Assembly: GCF_024518675.1 (NCBI RefSeq) | Contig: NZ_JANIGL010000001.1 | Span: 992,001 to 1,056,000, forward strand | Length of the DNA: 64,000 nt | From: Pseudoalteromonas shioyasakiensis | GTDB lineage: Bacteria; Pseudomonadota; Gammaproteobacteria; Enterobacterales; Alteromonadaceae | Reading direction: 5' to 3' | The notes under the pieces: generated by a model | Database searches by the model: none | What the model was told of the DNA's origin: nothing | What the model saw: only the letters and a program-made list of their open reading frames with translations | Shown: piece by piece, positions 46,518 to 55,431 of the stretch | Position numbering within the stretch: position 1 is the stretch's first letter | Layout: every line of letters begins with the position of its first letter | Program-made: the position numbers and the translations under genes

Positions 46518-46846
46518 CCAGTATCGTAAAATCAGGGGTAAAACAGTGGTTATTACAACGCATATGCAATGTTGTAATTGTACTCTACAGCATACTTTTA
46601 ATCGGGTTAACCCTTAGCACGCCACTTGATACTTTTACTGCGATAAGTGCTTTTCTTGCACAAAGCTGGTTTAAGTTGATAAGTACAATCTGTATTTTCA
46701 TATTTGCAGTTAATAGCATACTCGCTGGGTGGCAAATAGCGGGGGATTATGTAAAAGGCGTAGTTATTAATAAAATATTCAATGGCTTGTCTATTTTATT
46801 TACTGCTGCCGGTTTATTAGTTGCTTTGATAATTTTGTGGCGATAG
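46514..46846 (+). CDS. sdhD: Succinate dehydrogenase membrane anchor SdhD (divergent)
   Basis: 110 aa from the ATG at 46514, overlapping the sdhC stop (ATGA). Three helices. The end of helix 2, NSILAGWQIAGDYVK, aligns with E. coli HAWIGMWQVLTDYVK: the quinone-site Asp-Tyr pair is kept, but the haem ligand His71 is Asn. Both predicted haem positions of the pair are therefore altered. Followed by a shared terminator. Confidence 0.82.
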   Translation: MTSIVKSGVKQWLLQRICNVVIVLYSILLIGLTLSTPLDTFTAISAFLAQSWFKLISTICIFIFAVNSILAGWQIAGDYVKGVVINKIFNGLSILFTAAGLLVALIILWR

Positions 46847-46849
46847 ATA

Positions 46850-46884
46850 AAAAGAGCTAAGTTGTACAACTTAGCTCTTTTTTG
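46850..46884. terminator. Bidirectional terminator sdhD / TonB receptor
   Basis: A perfect 30-base palindrome (46851-46880), each arm 15 bases starting AAAGAGCTAAGTTGT, followed by T-tracts on both strands. Serves both convergent genes. Confidence 0.9.
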
Positions 46885-46893
46885 AATTATACG

Positions 46894-49116
46894 TTAAAGC
46901 TCAAAATCTTTTTTAAACTTAATACCAAACTCACTGCGGTCGTTGCTACGCATTACACCAACAAAGCCTGATTGCTGTAAACGGCCTACATCGTAAACTT
47001 CGTTCAATACGTTTTCACCGTATAGGGTTACTTCCATATCGCCATCAGCGTTTAAGTATGAAATATTAAAGCCGACTAATTCGCGAGAATCGATGTGCTC
47101 ACTTTGGTTGTAAACTGATTGTCCTTGCATATCACTACGATAAGAGTAATTTGCATTCAAAGTCACAGTTGCGCCATTGTCTAAATCGATAAAATACGAA
47201 GGTGCAACCATAACAGTCCAGCGTGGCGTAAGTGCTGGCGAATCGCCTTTACCTATCCCTTGCACACCTTCGTCTACTTCAGTGATTTCAGAGTCTAAAT
47301 AACCCACCGCACTGCGAATTGTAAAATCATCAGTTACAGCTATTGTGGTTTCAAGCTCAATACCTTGTGCTTTAGAGGCACCAGCATTCTCAACAATGGT
47401 TACAAAGCCACCGCCAGCGGTTGGATCTGAAAACGGTAGCGCTAAGTCGGTATAGTCGGTAACAAATAGCGCAAGCATCATAGAGACATTTTCATGCACT
47501 TGACCCTTCAAGCCTAACTCATAGTTAATTGCTTTAGTTTCATCAAATGATACAAATTGATCTGGTCCACCGAATGGACGTGGCGGGAAACCACCTGTTT
47601 GATAACCTTTTTGAATTTGACCATACACGTTCATATCATTATTTAAACGATACGATGCATTGACATCCCATGTGACGGCATCAAAGTCAGCTGAGACAAA
47701 CTTACGCTCAGGGAAGCTTGGGAACAAAGCATCGGCTTCTTTTTTATCTTTTGAGTAACGTAAACCGCCCCCGATGCTTAAAGCATTCGTTAGATCATAG
47801 CTGGCATTAATATAAGCAGCATATGAGTTGGTTTCTTGGTTAATATCAAAGTAACCATAGTCACCAAAAGACGCTGTAGTACCGTCATTCATTAAACCGT
47901 TCGGCGTATTCCATGGGCTAAATACAAATGGGCCTGAGCTGGTGAAACCATCTTCGTTAAAGTAATAAAGACCCGATACAAAGTCCATCTCTGCAAATGA
48001 GCCATTTAATTGAATTTCGAATGAGTATTGGTCTGCACCGCCCTCTTCAGGGAACTCAGATAAATTAAGTGCTACAGCATCATCATCTAAACCGCCTTCA
48101 TATTTAGAAGTGCGAAAGCTTGAAATAAACTTAGCTGTATATGTATTGTTGATATCCCAGTCTGCGCTTAACGACGTTCCCCAGCCTGAATACGATGTTG
48201 ACTCTATTCCGGCAACAGTCGTTGCTAGGTCATCTGGGTTTGCAGGCAGCATATCGGCGCTAAGTAACGGGAAATCACCATTGTTAGGATCGTTTGGATC
48301 CAGAGGCTCTGTCAATTCGATTGTATAAGGAGATTGGCCTGACTCATTATCAACGGCATCAAAGGCTAAAACCATTGAAAAATCAGTATTTGGCTGCCAT
48401 TTTAGCGCAACACGACCACTGGTTTCTTGCTCTTCACCTATTTCTTGTTCAGGGTTTGCTAAATTTATAGCCTTACCCACACCATCACGCTGTTTGTATG
48501 ACGCACTTGCTGACATACTTAGCTCATCAGTCAGTGAGTTATTAAAATACACATCACCAGCTATACGCCCCCGTGAACCGACTTTCGCGGTTGTTGTCAC
48601 TATGCCTTCGTCACCGGGTTGCTTAGTAATAATGTTTACTGCACCACCTAGTGTGTTACGGCCATATAACGTGCCTTGCGGACCACGTAATACTTCAACA
48701 CGTTCAATGTTTGGTAACGACAGGTTAGAACCCATTTGACGACCAAGGTAAACACCATCTAAGTAAACACCTACGCCAGGGTCTGTGGTAATAACATGAT
48801 CTTGCAAACCTATACCACGAATAAATACCGATGCATGGGCAGCATTACCTACGCCGTATCGAGTAATATTTAAGTTAGGAACGTATTTACCAATGTCTTC
48901 AAGGTTACTCATATTGGCTTTATCAATAAGGTTTTCGCCAATAGATGTTACTGCGGTCGGTGACTCAAAAATACTTTCTGTACGTTTACGAGCTGTTACC
49001 TCTATTTTTTCAAAAGCATCCTGCTTTGCGGTGGTCTTTTCTTCTTGAGCGTGGCTTGATGTTGCAAAAGCAGCAAGGATTGCAATACTTAACTGAGATA
49101 GGTGACGTACTTTCAA
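46894..49116 (-). CDS. TonB-dependent outer-membrane receptor
   Basis: 740 aa from a TTG at 49116, with GGAG 6 bases before it; an in-frame TTG at 49128 lies inside that ribosome site. Signal peptide ending ATSSHA, TonB-box region IEVTARKR, plug domain (RVEVLRGPQGTLYGRNTLGG), then a 22-strand-type barrel ending in FKKDFEL. Imports siderophores, sugars or other nutrients; the substrate is unknown. The leader contains a terminator-like hairpin, unusual for this family. Confidence 0.92.
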   Translation of the reverse strand: MKVRHLSQLSIAILAAFATSSHAQEEKTTAKQDAFEKIEVTARKRTESIFESPTAVTSIGENLIDKANMSNLEDIGKYVPNLNITRYGVGNAAHASVFIRGIGLQDHVITTDPGVGVYLDGVYLGRQMGSNLSLPNIERVEVLRGPQGTLYGRNTLGGAVNIITKQPGDEGIVTTTAKVGSRGRIAGDVYFNNSLTDELSMSASASYKQRDGVGKAINLANPEQEIGEEQETSGRVALKWQPNTDFSMVLAFDAVDNESGQSPYTIELTEPLDPNDPNNGDFPLLSADMLPANPDDLATTVAGIESTSYSGWGTSLSADWDINNTYTAKFISSFRTSKYEGGLDDDAVALNLSEFPEEGGADQYSFEIQLNGSFAEMDFVSGLYYFNEDGFTSSGPFVFSPWNTPNGLMNDGTTASFGDYGYFDINQETNSYAAYINASYDLTNALSIGGGLRYSKDKKEADALFPSFPERKFVSADFDAVTWDVNASYRLNNDMNVYGQIQKGYQTGGFPPRPFGGPDQFVSFDETKAINYELGLKGQVHENVSMMLALFVTDYTDLALPFSDPTAGGGFVTIVENAGASKAQGIELETTIAVTDDFTIRSAVGYLDSEITEVDEGVQGIGKGDSPALTPRWTVMVAPSYFIDLDNGATVTLNANYSYRSDMQGQSVYNQSEHIDSRELVGFNISYLNADGDMEVTLYGENVLNEVYDVGRLQQSGFVGVMRSNDRSEFGIKFKKDFEL

Positions 49117-49164
49117 TATCTTCTCCAAAGGGTACCGTGTGTGGATGGCCTATAAATTTTAGGC

Positions 49165-49194
49165 ACAAAAAAAGATGCTTACTGTAAGCATCTT
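49165..49194 (-). promoter_or_regulatory. Terminator-like hairpin in the TonB-receptor leader (possible attenuator)
   Basis: On the minus strand AAGATGCTTA-CAG-TAAGCATCTT is followed by T7: a full rho-independent terminator, about 49 bases before the receptor start codon. No gene lies upstream on this strand, so it must act on a leader or short RNA. A TATAAT -10-like hexamer sits at 49214-49209, just before it. Confidence 0.65.
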
Positions 49195-49453
49195 ACCTCT
49201 GGAGGGGTATTATATGTCATTTTTGTTAAAAAAGGTATAATTAACGCAACTAAAAACATCATTACAAATAAAACCATTATAAATTAGTCTAATATAAAAA
49301 TGATAAACCTTCACCCCAGTGTAACTTAGACGTTATAAGTAGAGCCAGAATTATAGCTTAAACAAATTTTTTTAGTTTTAGCATCGCTAAGTCGTACTTT
49401 TACTACTAAAATACCTTTGAAATCAACATTTCTTATTATATTTAGGATACACA
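49195..49453. other. Gene-free divergent promoter region (TonB receptor / porin)
   Basis: Very AT-rich. Contains the TATAAT at 49214-49209 (minus strand) and, near 49435-49445, a TATTATATT that could be the porin -10. No reliable -35 elements, small ORF or riboswitch fold recognised. Confidence 0.5.
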
Positions 49454-50599
49454 ATGAAAAAACTTCCTATCGCAATTGCTCTTTGTGCTGTATGTGCGTC
49501 TGCAAGCTCATATGCAGAAGTGCGTATCAATGGTTTTGCCTCAATAGTTGGTGGTAAAACATTAGATGATGATACGACTCTGTATGGTTATGATAATGAC
49601 ATTTCGTTTAAAAATGAAAGTGTGTTTGCGCTTCAGTTATCTGCGGATCTGCAAGACAAACTCAGTGCAACAGCACAAATCGTCGCCCGTGGTGAAAATG
49701 ACTTTGATGCAGAGTTTGAATGGGCATATCTAACATACGAATTTACCGATGAGCTGCAACTCAGTGCGGGTAAAATGCGTGTGCCTTTTTACCGTTACTC
49801 TGACTTTTTAGATGTCGGTTACGCTTACCGCTGGGTAAGACCGCCGCAGTCTGTTTATAACATTCCGTTTTCTACCTATGAGGGCTTAAGTTTATTACAC
49901 AGCTCACAGATAGGTGACTGGGATTCTACATTACAAGTTATCTACGGAGGTTATGACGGTACTATTGCTGTTGTATCGGTTAATGGGGATACCGAGCTTA
50001 ATGATATTGCAGGTATTAATTGGACCTTGAGTTATGACTGGTTTAGTGCTCGCGCGGCCTACTTTGTAGCTGACACATCAATAGCAATTGAAAATGATAC
50101 TCCTACAGGAGTGGCGCTTAATGAGTTAGAAGAAACGCTTCGTAACGCAGGGTTTGTAGACCAAGCTGATAATATAGCCATTGATGAAGATGACGGTTCT
50201 TTCCTTGCTCTTGGCTTTTCAATTGATTACAACAACTTGTTATTTGATGCCGAGTATACTGAGTTTGAAGTTGATAACAGCGCTTTGGCGAAACAAACTC
50301 AATATTATACTTCTCTAGGCTATCGCATGGATGAGTGGATTGTTCATTTCACTTATGAAAACAACGACGACAAACATGAAAATAGCCGCTATAACGCACT
50401 ACCATCAGTGCCACCACTGAACCAAGGTATTAATTTAGTGTTAGAAGGTTCAAAAGCTAAAAGTAATGTATACACGATTGGTACCAGATATGACTTCCAC
50501 CCATCGGCTGCATTAAAAGTTGATTTTAGCCGCTTTAAAGACGATATCACTGATACTGAAACAGATGTTGTAGCAGTCGCTGTTGATTTAGTGTTTTAA
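49454..50599 (+). CDS. Outer-membrane porin-like protein
   Basis: 381 aa. Signal peptide (AIALCAVCASASSYA), then alternating beta-strands with many aromatic residues, ending in the terminal Phe (VAVDLVF) required for barrel assembly. Similar to the porins that accompany phosphate-binding-like proteins in Vibrio and Shewanella. AGGA precedes the ATG. The next gene starts about 12 bases after the stop. Confidence 0.85.
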   Translation: MKKLPIAIALCAVCASASSYAEVRINGFASIVGGKTLDDDTTLYGYDNDISFKNESVFALQLSADLQDKLSATAQIVARGENDFDAEFEWAYLTYEFTDELQLSAGKMRVPFYRYSDFLDVGYAYRWVRPPQSVYNIPFSTYEGLSLLHSSQIGDWDSTLQVIYGGYDGTIAVVSVNGDTELNDIAGINWTLSYDWFSARAAYFVADTSIAIENDTPTGVALNELEETLRNAGFVDQADNIAIDEDDGSFLALGFSIDYNNLLFDAEYTEFEVDNSALAKQTQYYTSLGYRMDEWIVHFTYENNDDKHENSRYNALPSVPPLNQGINLVLEGSKAKSNVYTIGTRYDFHPSAALKVDFSRFKDDITDTETDVVAVAVDLVF

Positions 50600-50611
50600 T
50601 TGGAGTTTATG

Positions 50612-51019
50612 ATGAAGAAATTATTTTTAGCCACTGCATTAACCGTTTGCTCATTCAGCACACTTGCAGAAGTTGCTGTAATCGTAAACCCAGCGAATGC
50701 AAACCAAATTGATGCTAATACCATTAAAAAAATCTACTTAGGTAAAAGTAAATCTTTTGATGATGGTATGAAAGTAAACCCTGTAAACCAAGATAGTAAT
50801 AGTGTAGCAGATGAGTTCAACGATAAAGTGGTTGGGAAATCAGGTAGCCAACTCAATGCCTATTGGTCAAAATTGATATTCACAGGTAAAGGAACCCCAC
50901 CTGAAAAACTAAGTAATGATCAGGCTGTGATTGATTTTGTTAGTAGTAACACTGATGGTATAGGTTATATTGATAGTGCCAAAGTAACTGACAACGTGAA
51001 AGTAGTTGCTAAGTTTTAG
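50612..51019 (+). CDS. PstS-like periplasmic binding protein (short)
   Basis: 135 aa from the second of two ATGs (50612), 6 bases after GGAG. Signal peptide ending STLA, then a PBP-like domain (VIVNPANANQIDANTIKKIY, then GIGYIDSA) found in short phosphate-ABC-type binding proteins. At half the size of PstS it cannot form the full two-lobed clamp, so it may bind ligand differently. Probably co-transcribed with the porin; no ABC permease is present here. Confidence 0.8.
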   Translation: MKKLFLATALTVCSFSTLAEVAVIVNPANANQIDANTIKKIYLGKSKSFDDGMKVNPVNQDSNSVADEFNDKVVGKSGSQLNAYWSKLIFTGKGTPPEKLSNDQAVIDFVSSNTDGIGYIDSAKVTDNVKVVAKF

Positions 51020-51041
51020 ACACTTTTGAACTATTTGAAAT

Positions 51042-51065
51042 AAAAAACCACCTATGTGGTTTTTT
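51042..51065. terminator. Bidirectional terminator (PstS-like / chemoreceptor)
   Basis: AAAAACCAC-CTAT-GTGGTTTTT stem with A and T tracts on both sides, between convergent genes. Confidence 0.85.
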
Positions 51066-51102
51066 ATTTATAAAGTGAGTATTACTGTAAGACTATACTA
51101 TT

Positions 51103-52728
51103 TTACTCAACCTTAAATTTCGCAGTCGCATCCAATAAATTGTCCGATAAATAATGAAGGTTTTTTGCAACATCTCTAACTTCTGCAAGTGATTGCATTG
51201 TATCTTCGAATGACATATGCATATTTGATACATTTTCAACCACCATTGCAGCCACTGATGTCTGCTCTTCTGTTGCAGCGGCTATTTGTGAATTCATACC
51301 ATTAATTTCTAACATTTGCTCAGCTATTTTTTCAATTGAAACTCCTGTACTTTCAGCAGCGATAGCATTATTCGTCGCCATATCCCGTGCAGAAGTCATA
51401 GCATTAACAGACTCATTTGCCGCTGTTGTTAAAGTGTTCAGTAATTCACGAATTTCATTTGTTGATTTAGCGGTACGTGAAGCTAGTTCGCGCACTTCAT
51501 CTGCAACTACGGCAAACCCTCGGCCCTGCTCACCAGCACGGGCAGCTTCAATAGCGGCATTTAAGGCTAATAAATTTGTTTGTTCTGCAATCGAGGTTAT
51601 AACATTTAAGATTTGGGTAACATTCTTAGTGTCATCTGCAAGTTTATTGATAGTAGTAGCAGCATGATTTATTTCATTGCTCAGCGTTTTAGATTCTGAA
51701 ACCGATGTTTGAATTTGACTACGGCTCTGTTCCACTTCCTGCTCTGCGGTTTGCGCAGCACGAGATGCGTTAGCAGCCGATTGAGAAATATCACCCACAC
51801 TCTGCTTCATCTCCTCCATAGATTGCTTAACAATCTCTGCATCAGATGTTTGCTTACTGGTTGCTCGTTCCGCTTGTTCCATGCCTTGCACTAAGCGTGT
51901 TGAATTCTCCATTAATGGCTCACAAACAGCCATTACGTCTAAAACCGCACCTTTTAGTAACGCAATAAAGGTATTGAAGTTGATAGCAACTTGGCCAATT
52001 TCATCTTCAGATCGCACTGTTAATTGTGTGCTCAAAGAGCCTTTACCTTCACCGAGCAAACGTAAATTTCCTGCCGCTTCGCTGGCCGCTGAGCCTATTC
52101 CTTTAGCAATCCACACAGCCATAAACAACAGTAAGATTAGTGACACTAAAGACACAACTAGCATCAGTGTTAAGGCGTTATCAGAGCGGGATTTAGTATT
52201 TTTTACTAGTTCAAAAAATCGATCATCAGCACGCTGCTGCGCATTTTTAAAGCTTTGCAATACAGAGTTATACATCTGTGTTTTTGACTGTGCTTGCTGT
52301 TGAATTTTACTAAAATCAGCGGTCCCATTTATCATACCTTCGGCTATTTCTGAGGAAACCTGTGAGTAACTTTTTAACTGATTACGTGTTTGGGTGTCGA
52401 TATAGTTGCTGCTAATTGCAGTAATTTTATCAAGGTTCGCGATCAGTTTCGTATACGTATCTGCGGCTTTATCTACAAGCTCCTGCTCACCAAAAGTAAC
52501 AGCCTGAGTATATAGCTCATCAAGCTTCTCTAATAAAACAACATTAGAAGAGGTTAACTTAACGACCTGGTAAGAAGTTTTTTCTAATTCATCTAGTGAA
52601 CCACGATTGTCATCCATAGCAACATAATTGATCAGCACAATTACAATAAACGCAACTACCGCTATACTGGTGATTGCATGGATCTTTTTGGTAATACTTA
52701 TATTTTGAAAAGACATGCTTGACGCCAT
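51103..52728 (-). CDS. Methyl-accepting chemotaxis protein
   Basis: 541 aa from the ATG at 52728 with AAGGTG 6 bases upstream; a GTG at 52737 overlaps the site. Topology: helix 1 (about 15-40), periplasmic four-helix-type sensor (about 40-185), helix 2 ([20 protein letters not shown]), HAMP, and the signalling domain with the hairpin tip [20 protein letters not shown]. The ligand is unknown. It faces the porin/PstS-like pair across a shared terminator. Confidence 0.94.
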   Translation of the reverse strand: MASSMSFQNISITKKIHAITSIAVVAFIVIVLINYVAMDDNRGSLDELEKTSYQVVKLTSSNVVLLEKLDELYTQAVTFGEQELVDKAADTYTKLIANLDKITAISSNYIDTQTRNQLKSYSQVSSEIAEGMINGTADFSKIQQQAQSKTQMYNSVLQSFKNAQQRADDRFFELVKNTKSRSDNALTLMLVVSLVSLILLLFMAVWIAKGIGSAASEAAGNLRLLGEGKGSLSTQLTVRSEDEIGQVAINFNTFIALLKGAVLDVMAVCEPLMENSTRLVQGMEQAERATSKQTSDAEIVKQSMEEMKQSVGDISQSAANASRAAQTAEQEVEQSRSQIQTSVSESKTLSNEINHAATTINKLADDTKNVTQILNVITSIAEQTNLLALNAAIEAARAGEQGRGFAVVADEVRELASRTAKSTNEIRELLNTLTTAANESVNAMTSARDMATNNAIAAESTGVSIEKIAEQMLEINGMNSQIAAATEEQTSVAAMVVENVSNMHMSFEDTMQSLAEVRDVAKNLHYLSDNLLDATAKFKVE

Positions 52729-53033
52729 TCGATGCACCTTAATTATAAAATCTTGTGTCTATTATCGGCTTATTTACCTTAAGTGTTAACTATATTTTTA
52801 ATTTTTAAAGCTTTTTATTAAATTAATCTTTTTGTAAAAACACTCTGACCAAAGTTTAGCAGCTATTTAAGTGTGATTTACTTACATACTCAATTTATAG
52901 GCTATTATTAAGTAATTGCAATTTTAGACTCATTGTAATTATTTATAACAACATTAATATTATTCAAATCAATCTGCAAAGCTAGGCAGCTTATACTTTT
53001 ATGATAACCAAGTTTATTTAAAGGAGTGACACC

Positions 53034-53879
53034 TTGGCTATAAAAACACAGTTAAAATCACTGTTATTGATTAGCACTTTGACCGCTAGTTTAACAGCCT
53101 GCAATCTAACTCAAACCAGCTTACCTGCCATAAGCGATAGTGGTAATAAACAATTAGGGCATATTGTTTGGCATGATTTAGTTACGCCAGACCTAACGAA
53201 ATCACAGGCATTTTATGGTGCGGTGTTTGATTGGCAATTTCAACCTGTAAACGATAGTTATGTGTTTGTCTCTAATCAAGGACAAACCATTGCTGGCTTC
53301 GCAGAGCTAGATAACAATCAAAATAGTAGCCACTGGCTAGCTTTAGTTTCGGTTAATAACGTAGAGAATGTCATAAAGCAAACACGCCAATCTGGTGGAG
53401 AAGTGCTCGTTGCTAACACAACTATCGAAGGCAGAGGTAATATAGCCGTATTGTCAGACCCTCAAGGGGCTGTTTTTTCGGTGATCGACACAAGTAATGG
53501 CGACCCTAATTTAAACACCGCAGACAACAGTTGGATTTGGCAAGAAGTATGGAGTGATGACCCCAAAGCGAGTCAAGCTTTCTACCAATCACTTTATAGC
53601 TATAATGCAGCCGAAAAAAATGTGTTTGGTACCAATTATTCTTATATCGAAGTTAACAACAGCCCAGCTATAGGCTTTGTTAAAAAACCTGATGCTGGTA
53701 TTGGCAACACCTGGGTTAACTATATCAAGGTCGCTGATGTAGATGCCACATTATTAAAGGTAACCGCAGCGGGTGGACTCGTGCTCATGGCGCCAAGTGA
53801 GAAAGTTCGCAATGGTACAGTGGCAATAATCAGAGACCCAAGTGGTGCAGGTTTAGTTATTCAGGAGAGTATGCAATGA
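53034..53879 (+). CDS. VOC-domain lipoprotein
   Basis: 281 aa from a TTG at 53034, with AAGGAG 7 bases upstream; no ATG fits. Signal peptide with lipobox SLTAC (Cys 23), then two VOC half-units (IVWHDLVTPDLTKSQAFYGA at about 40, and EVWSDDPKASQAFYQSLY at about 175). An exported VOC protein is unusual; the function is unknown. The stop overlaps the ATG of a 50-residue lipoprotein gene. Confidence 0.8.
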   Translation: MAIKTQLKSLLLISTLTASLTACNLTQTSLPAISDSGNKQLGHIVWHDLVTPDLTKSQAFYGAVFDWQFQPVNDSYVFVSNQGQTIAGFAELDNNQNSSHWLALVSVNNVENVIKQTRQSGGEVLVANTTIEGRGNIAVLSDPQGAVFSVIDTSNGDPNLNTADNSWIWQEVWSDDPKASQAFYQSLYSYNAAEKNVFGTNYSYIEVNNSPAIGFVKKPDAGIGNTWVNYIKVADVDATLLKVTAAGGLVLMAPSEKVRNGTVAIIRDPSGAGLVIQESMQ

Positions 53880-54028
53880 GAAAACGTATTATTAAAATTG
53901 GTTTAGTGTCAGCCATGACACTATTATTAGCATCCTGTAGCCCATACGCCAGCTTAAATGTAAGTGCGCCGTTTAAAGTAGGGCCCGTCTATGTCAACCC
54001 AAGCATTGGAGTTGGCGGCTCGCTCTAG
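53876..54028 (+). CDS. 50-residue lipoprotein
   Basis: A complete small gene: ATG overlapping the previous stop (ATGA), 50 codons, TAG at 54026-54028. The N-terminus MRKRIIKIGLVSAMTLLLAS-C has two basic pairs, a hydrophobic core and a lipobox (L18-A19-S20-C21). The mature part is only 30 residues, rich in Gly, Val and Pro (VGPVYVNPSIGVGGSL). No family recognised. The overlap implies translational coupling with the VOC lipoprotein. Confidence 0.7.
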   Translation: MRKRIIKIGLVSAMTLLLASCSPYASLNVSAPFKVGPVYVNPSIGVGGSL

Positions 54029-54053
54029 AAGCTACATTTTTATGCATATAAAC

Positions 54054-54088
54054 AAAAGACCGGTAACATCGCTGTTACCGGTCTTTTT
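54054..54088. terminator. Bidirectional terminator (lipoprotein / tRNA-Leu operon)
   Basis: AGACCGGTAACA and TGTTACCGGTCT pair around a TCGC loop, with a T6 run on the plus strand and TTTTG on the minus strand. It ends both the VOC operon and the secG-tRNA operon. Confidence 0.9.
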
Positions 54089-54093
54089 TAATA

Positions 54094-54178
54094 TGGTGCG
54101 GTTGGGGGGACTTGAACCCCCACGCCCGAAAGCACTACCCCCTCAAGGTAGCGTGTCTACCAATTCCACCACAACCGC
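54094..54178 (-). tRNA. tRNA-Leu (GAG)
   Basis: 85 bases with a long variable arm and encoded CCA. Acceptor GCGGTTG/CAACCGC; anticodon stem CTACC/GGTAG with loop TTGAGGG, anticodon GAG. It directly follows secG, as leuU does in E. coli. Confidence 0.96.
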
Positions 54179-54257
54179 ATTTTTAAAGCTTTCACTTTAA
54201 CTGTTAAGCTTGTTAGTTTACTTGAGGAATGTAAATCACTTAACACTATTCTATAAA

Positions 54258-54608
54258 TTAATTTGGTACGTCAGATTGCTCTTTCGTAGATGTTACTGGA
54301 ACATCGCTATCAGCTGGCGTTACAGTTTCAACTGCAGGTGCTGCTTCTAGGTTTTCCCACTCATCGCTTTTCTTAATCTGATTAGCGGTTAAGTTACCTA
54401 GCACAATACTTAGCACAAAAAAGATTGTCGCTAGAATTGTGGTTGTTTTTGTCATGAAGTTACCCGCACCTGATGAACCAAATACAGTTCCTGATGCGCC
54501 AGCGCCAAATGACGAGCCCATGTCTGCACCTTTACCTTGTTGGATTAAAACCATACCAACAAGCGCAAGTGCGACAACTAAATAAACTACTAATAAAATT
54601 TCGTACAT
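54258..54608 (-). CDS. secG: Protein-export membrane protein SecG
   Basis: 116 aa from the ATG at 54608 (AGGA upstream), one base after the tpiA stop. Two membrane helices around the conserved loop LIQQGKGADMGSSFGAGAS. Accessory subunit of the SecYEG translocon. The C-terminal tail is acidic and variable. Confidence 0.95.
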   Translation of the reverse strand: MYEILLVVYLVVALALVGMVLIQQGKGADMGSSFGAGASGTVFGSSGAGNFMTKTTTILATIFFVLSIVLGNLTANQIKKSDEWENLEAAPAVETVTPADSDVPVTSTKEQSDVPN

Positions 54609-54609
54609 C

Positions 54610-55359
54610 TTATACGGTCCTTTTTGCACTGTTACAGATTGCAGTAAATGAATCTGCTTTTAGGCTAGCGCCACCAACTAGGCCGCCATCTATATCTGGC
54701 TGTGCAAATAATAATTCGCTATTTTTTTCATTAACGCTGCCACCGTAAAGAATGGTCAGCCCTTGTGCTAAATCGCTGTTTAAAGAAGCAACTTTGTCAC
54801 GGATAAATTTGTGCACATGTTGTGCTTGTTCAGGCGATGCAGTCTTACCTGTGCCAATGGCCCAAACGGGCTCGTATGCTATCACAGAATCTTTCAGTGC
54901 TGCTAGACCTAATTTATCAATTACTGCATCAATTTGTGCAGCAACCACTAATTCAGTTTGTTCTTGCTCTCGTTGCTGTTCACTTTCGCCTACACACAAA
55001 ATAGGCGTTAAACCTGCCTCTTGTGCACGAGCAAATTTGTTCGCAACCGTGTCATTACTTTCGCCATAAATACTACGACGTTCTGAATGACCAACTAACG
55101 TGTACTTAGCACCTAAGTCTTTAATTAGTTGTGCATCAACTTCACCGGTAAAAGCGCCTGGCTCATTTTCCGATACTGTTTGCGCACCAATTGTAACACC
55201 TTGTTCGATTAACAATGTTAACAACGGATAAGGAGGAAATACTACAACATCTAAATCATCTGATTTGACGTTATTAATTGCAACAGATAACTGATTGACA
55301 AGCTCTATCGAGCCATTCATTTTCCAATTTCCAGCTACCATCGGCTTGCGTGTTGCCAT
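54610..55359 (-). CDS. tpiA: Triosephosphate isomerase
   Basis: 249 aa from the ATG at 55359, which gives the family N-terminus MATRKPMVAGNWKMNGS (active-site Asn and Lys). The catalytic His is in VGHSERR and the catalytic Glu in AYEPVWAIGTG. Interconverts dihydroxyacetone phosphate and glyceraldehyde 3-phosphate. Lies between glmM and secG, a common order in this group. Confidence 0.97.
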   Translation of the reverse strand: MATRKPMVAGNWKMNGSIELVNQLSVAINNVKSDDLDVVVFPPYPLLTLLIEQGVTIGAQTVSENEPGAFTGEVDAQLIKDLGAKYTLVGHSERRSIYGESNDTVANKFARAQEAGLTPILCVGESEQQREQEQTELVVAAQIDAVIDKLGLAALKDSVIAYEPVWAIGTGKTASPEQAQHVHKFIRDKVASLNSDLAQGLTILYGGSVNEKNSELLFAQPDIDGGLVGGASLKADSFTAICNSAKRTV

Positions 55360-55431
55360 TTTTCCACTCCATATTAGAAAGCGGGCGAGATAGTACCTCG
55401 ACTCGCCCAAAGTTACAAGAGGTTATTGTTC

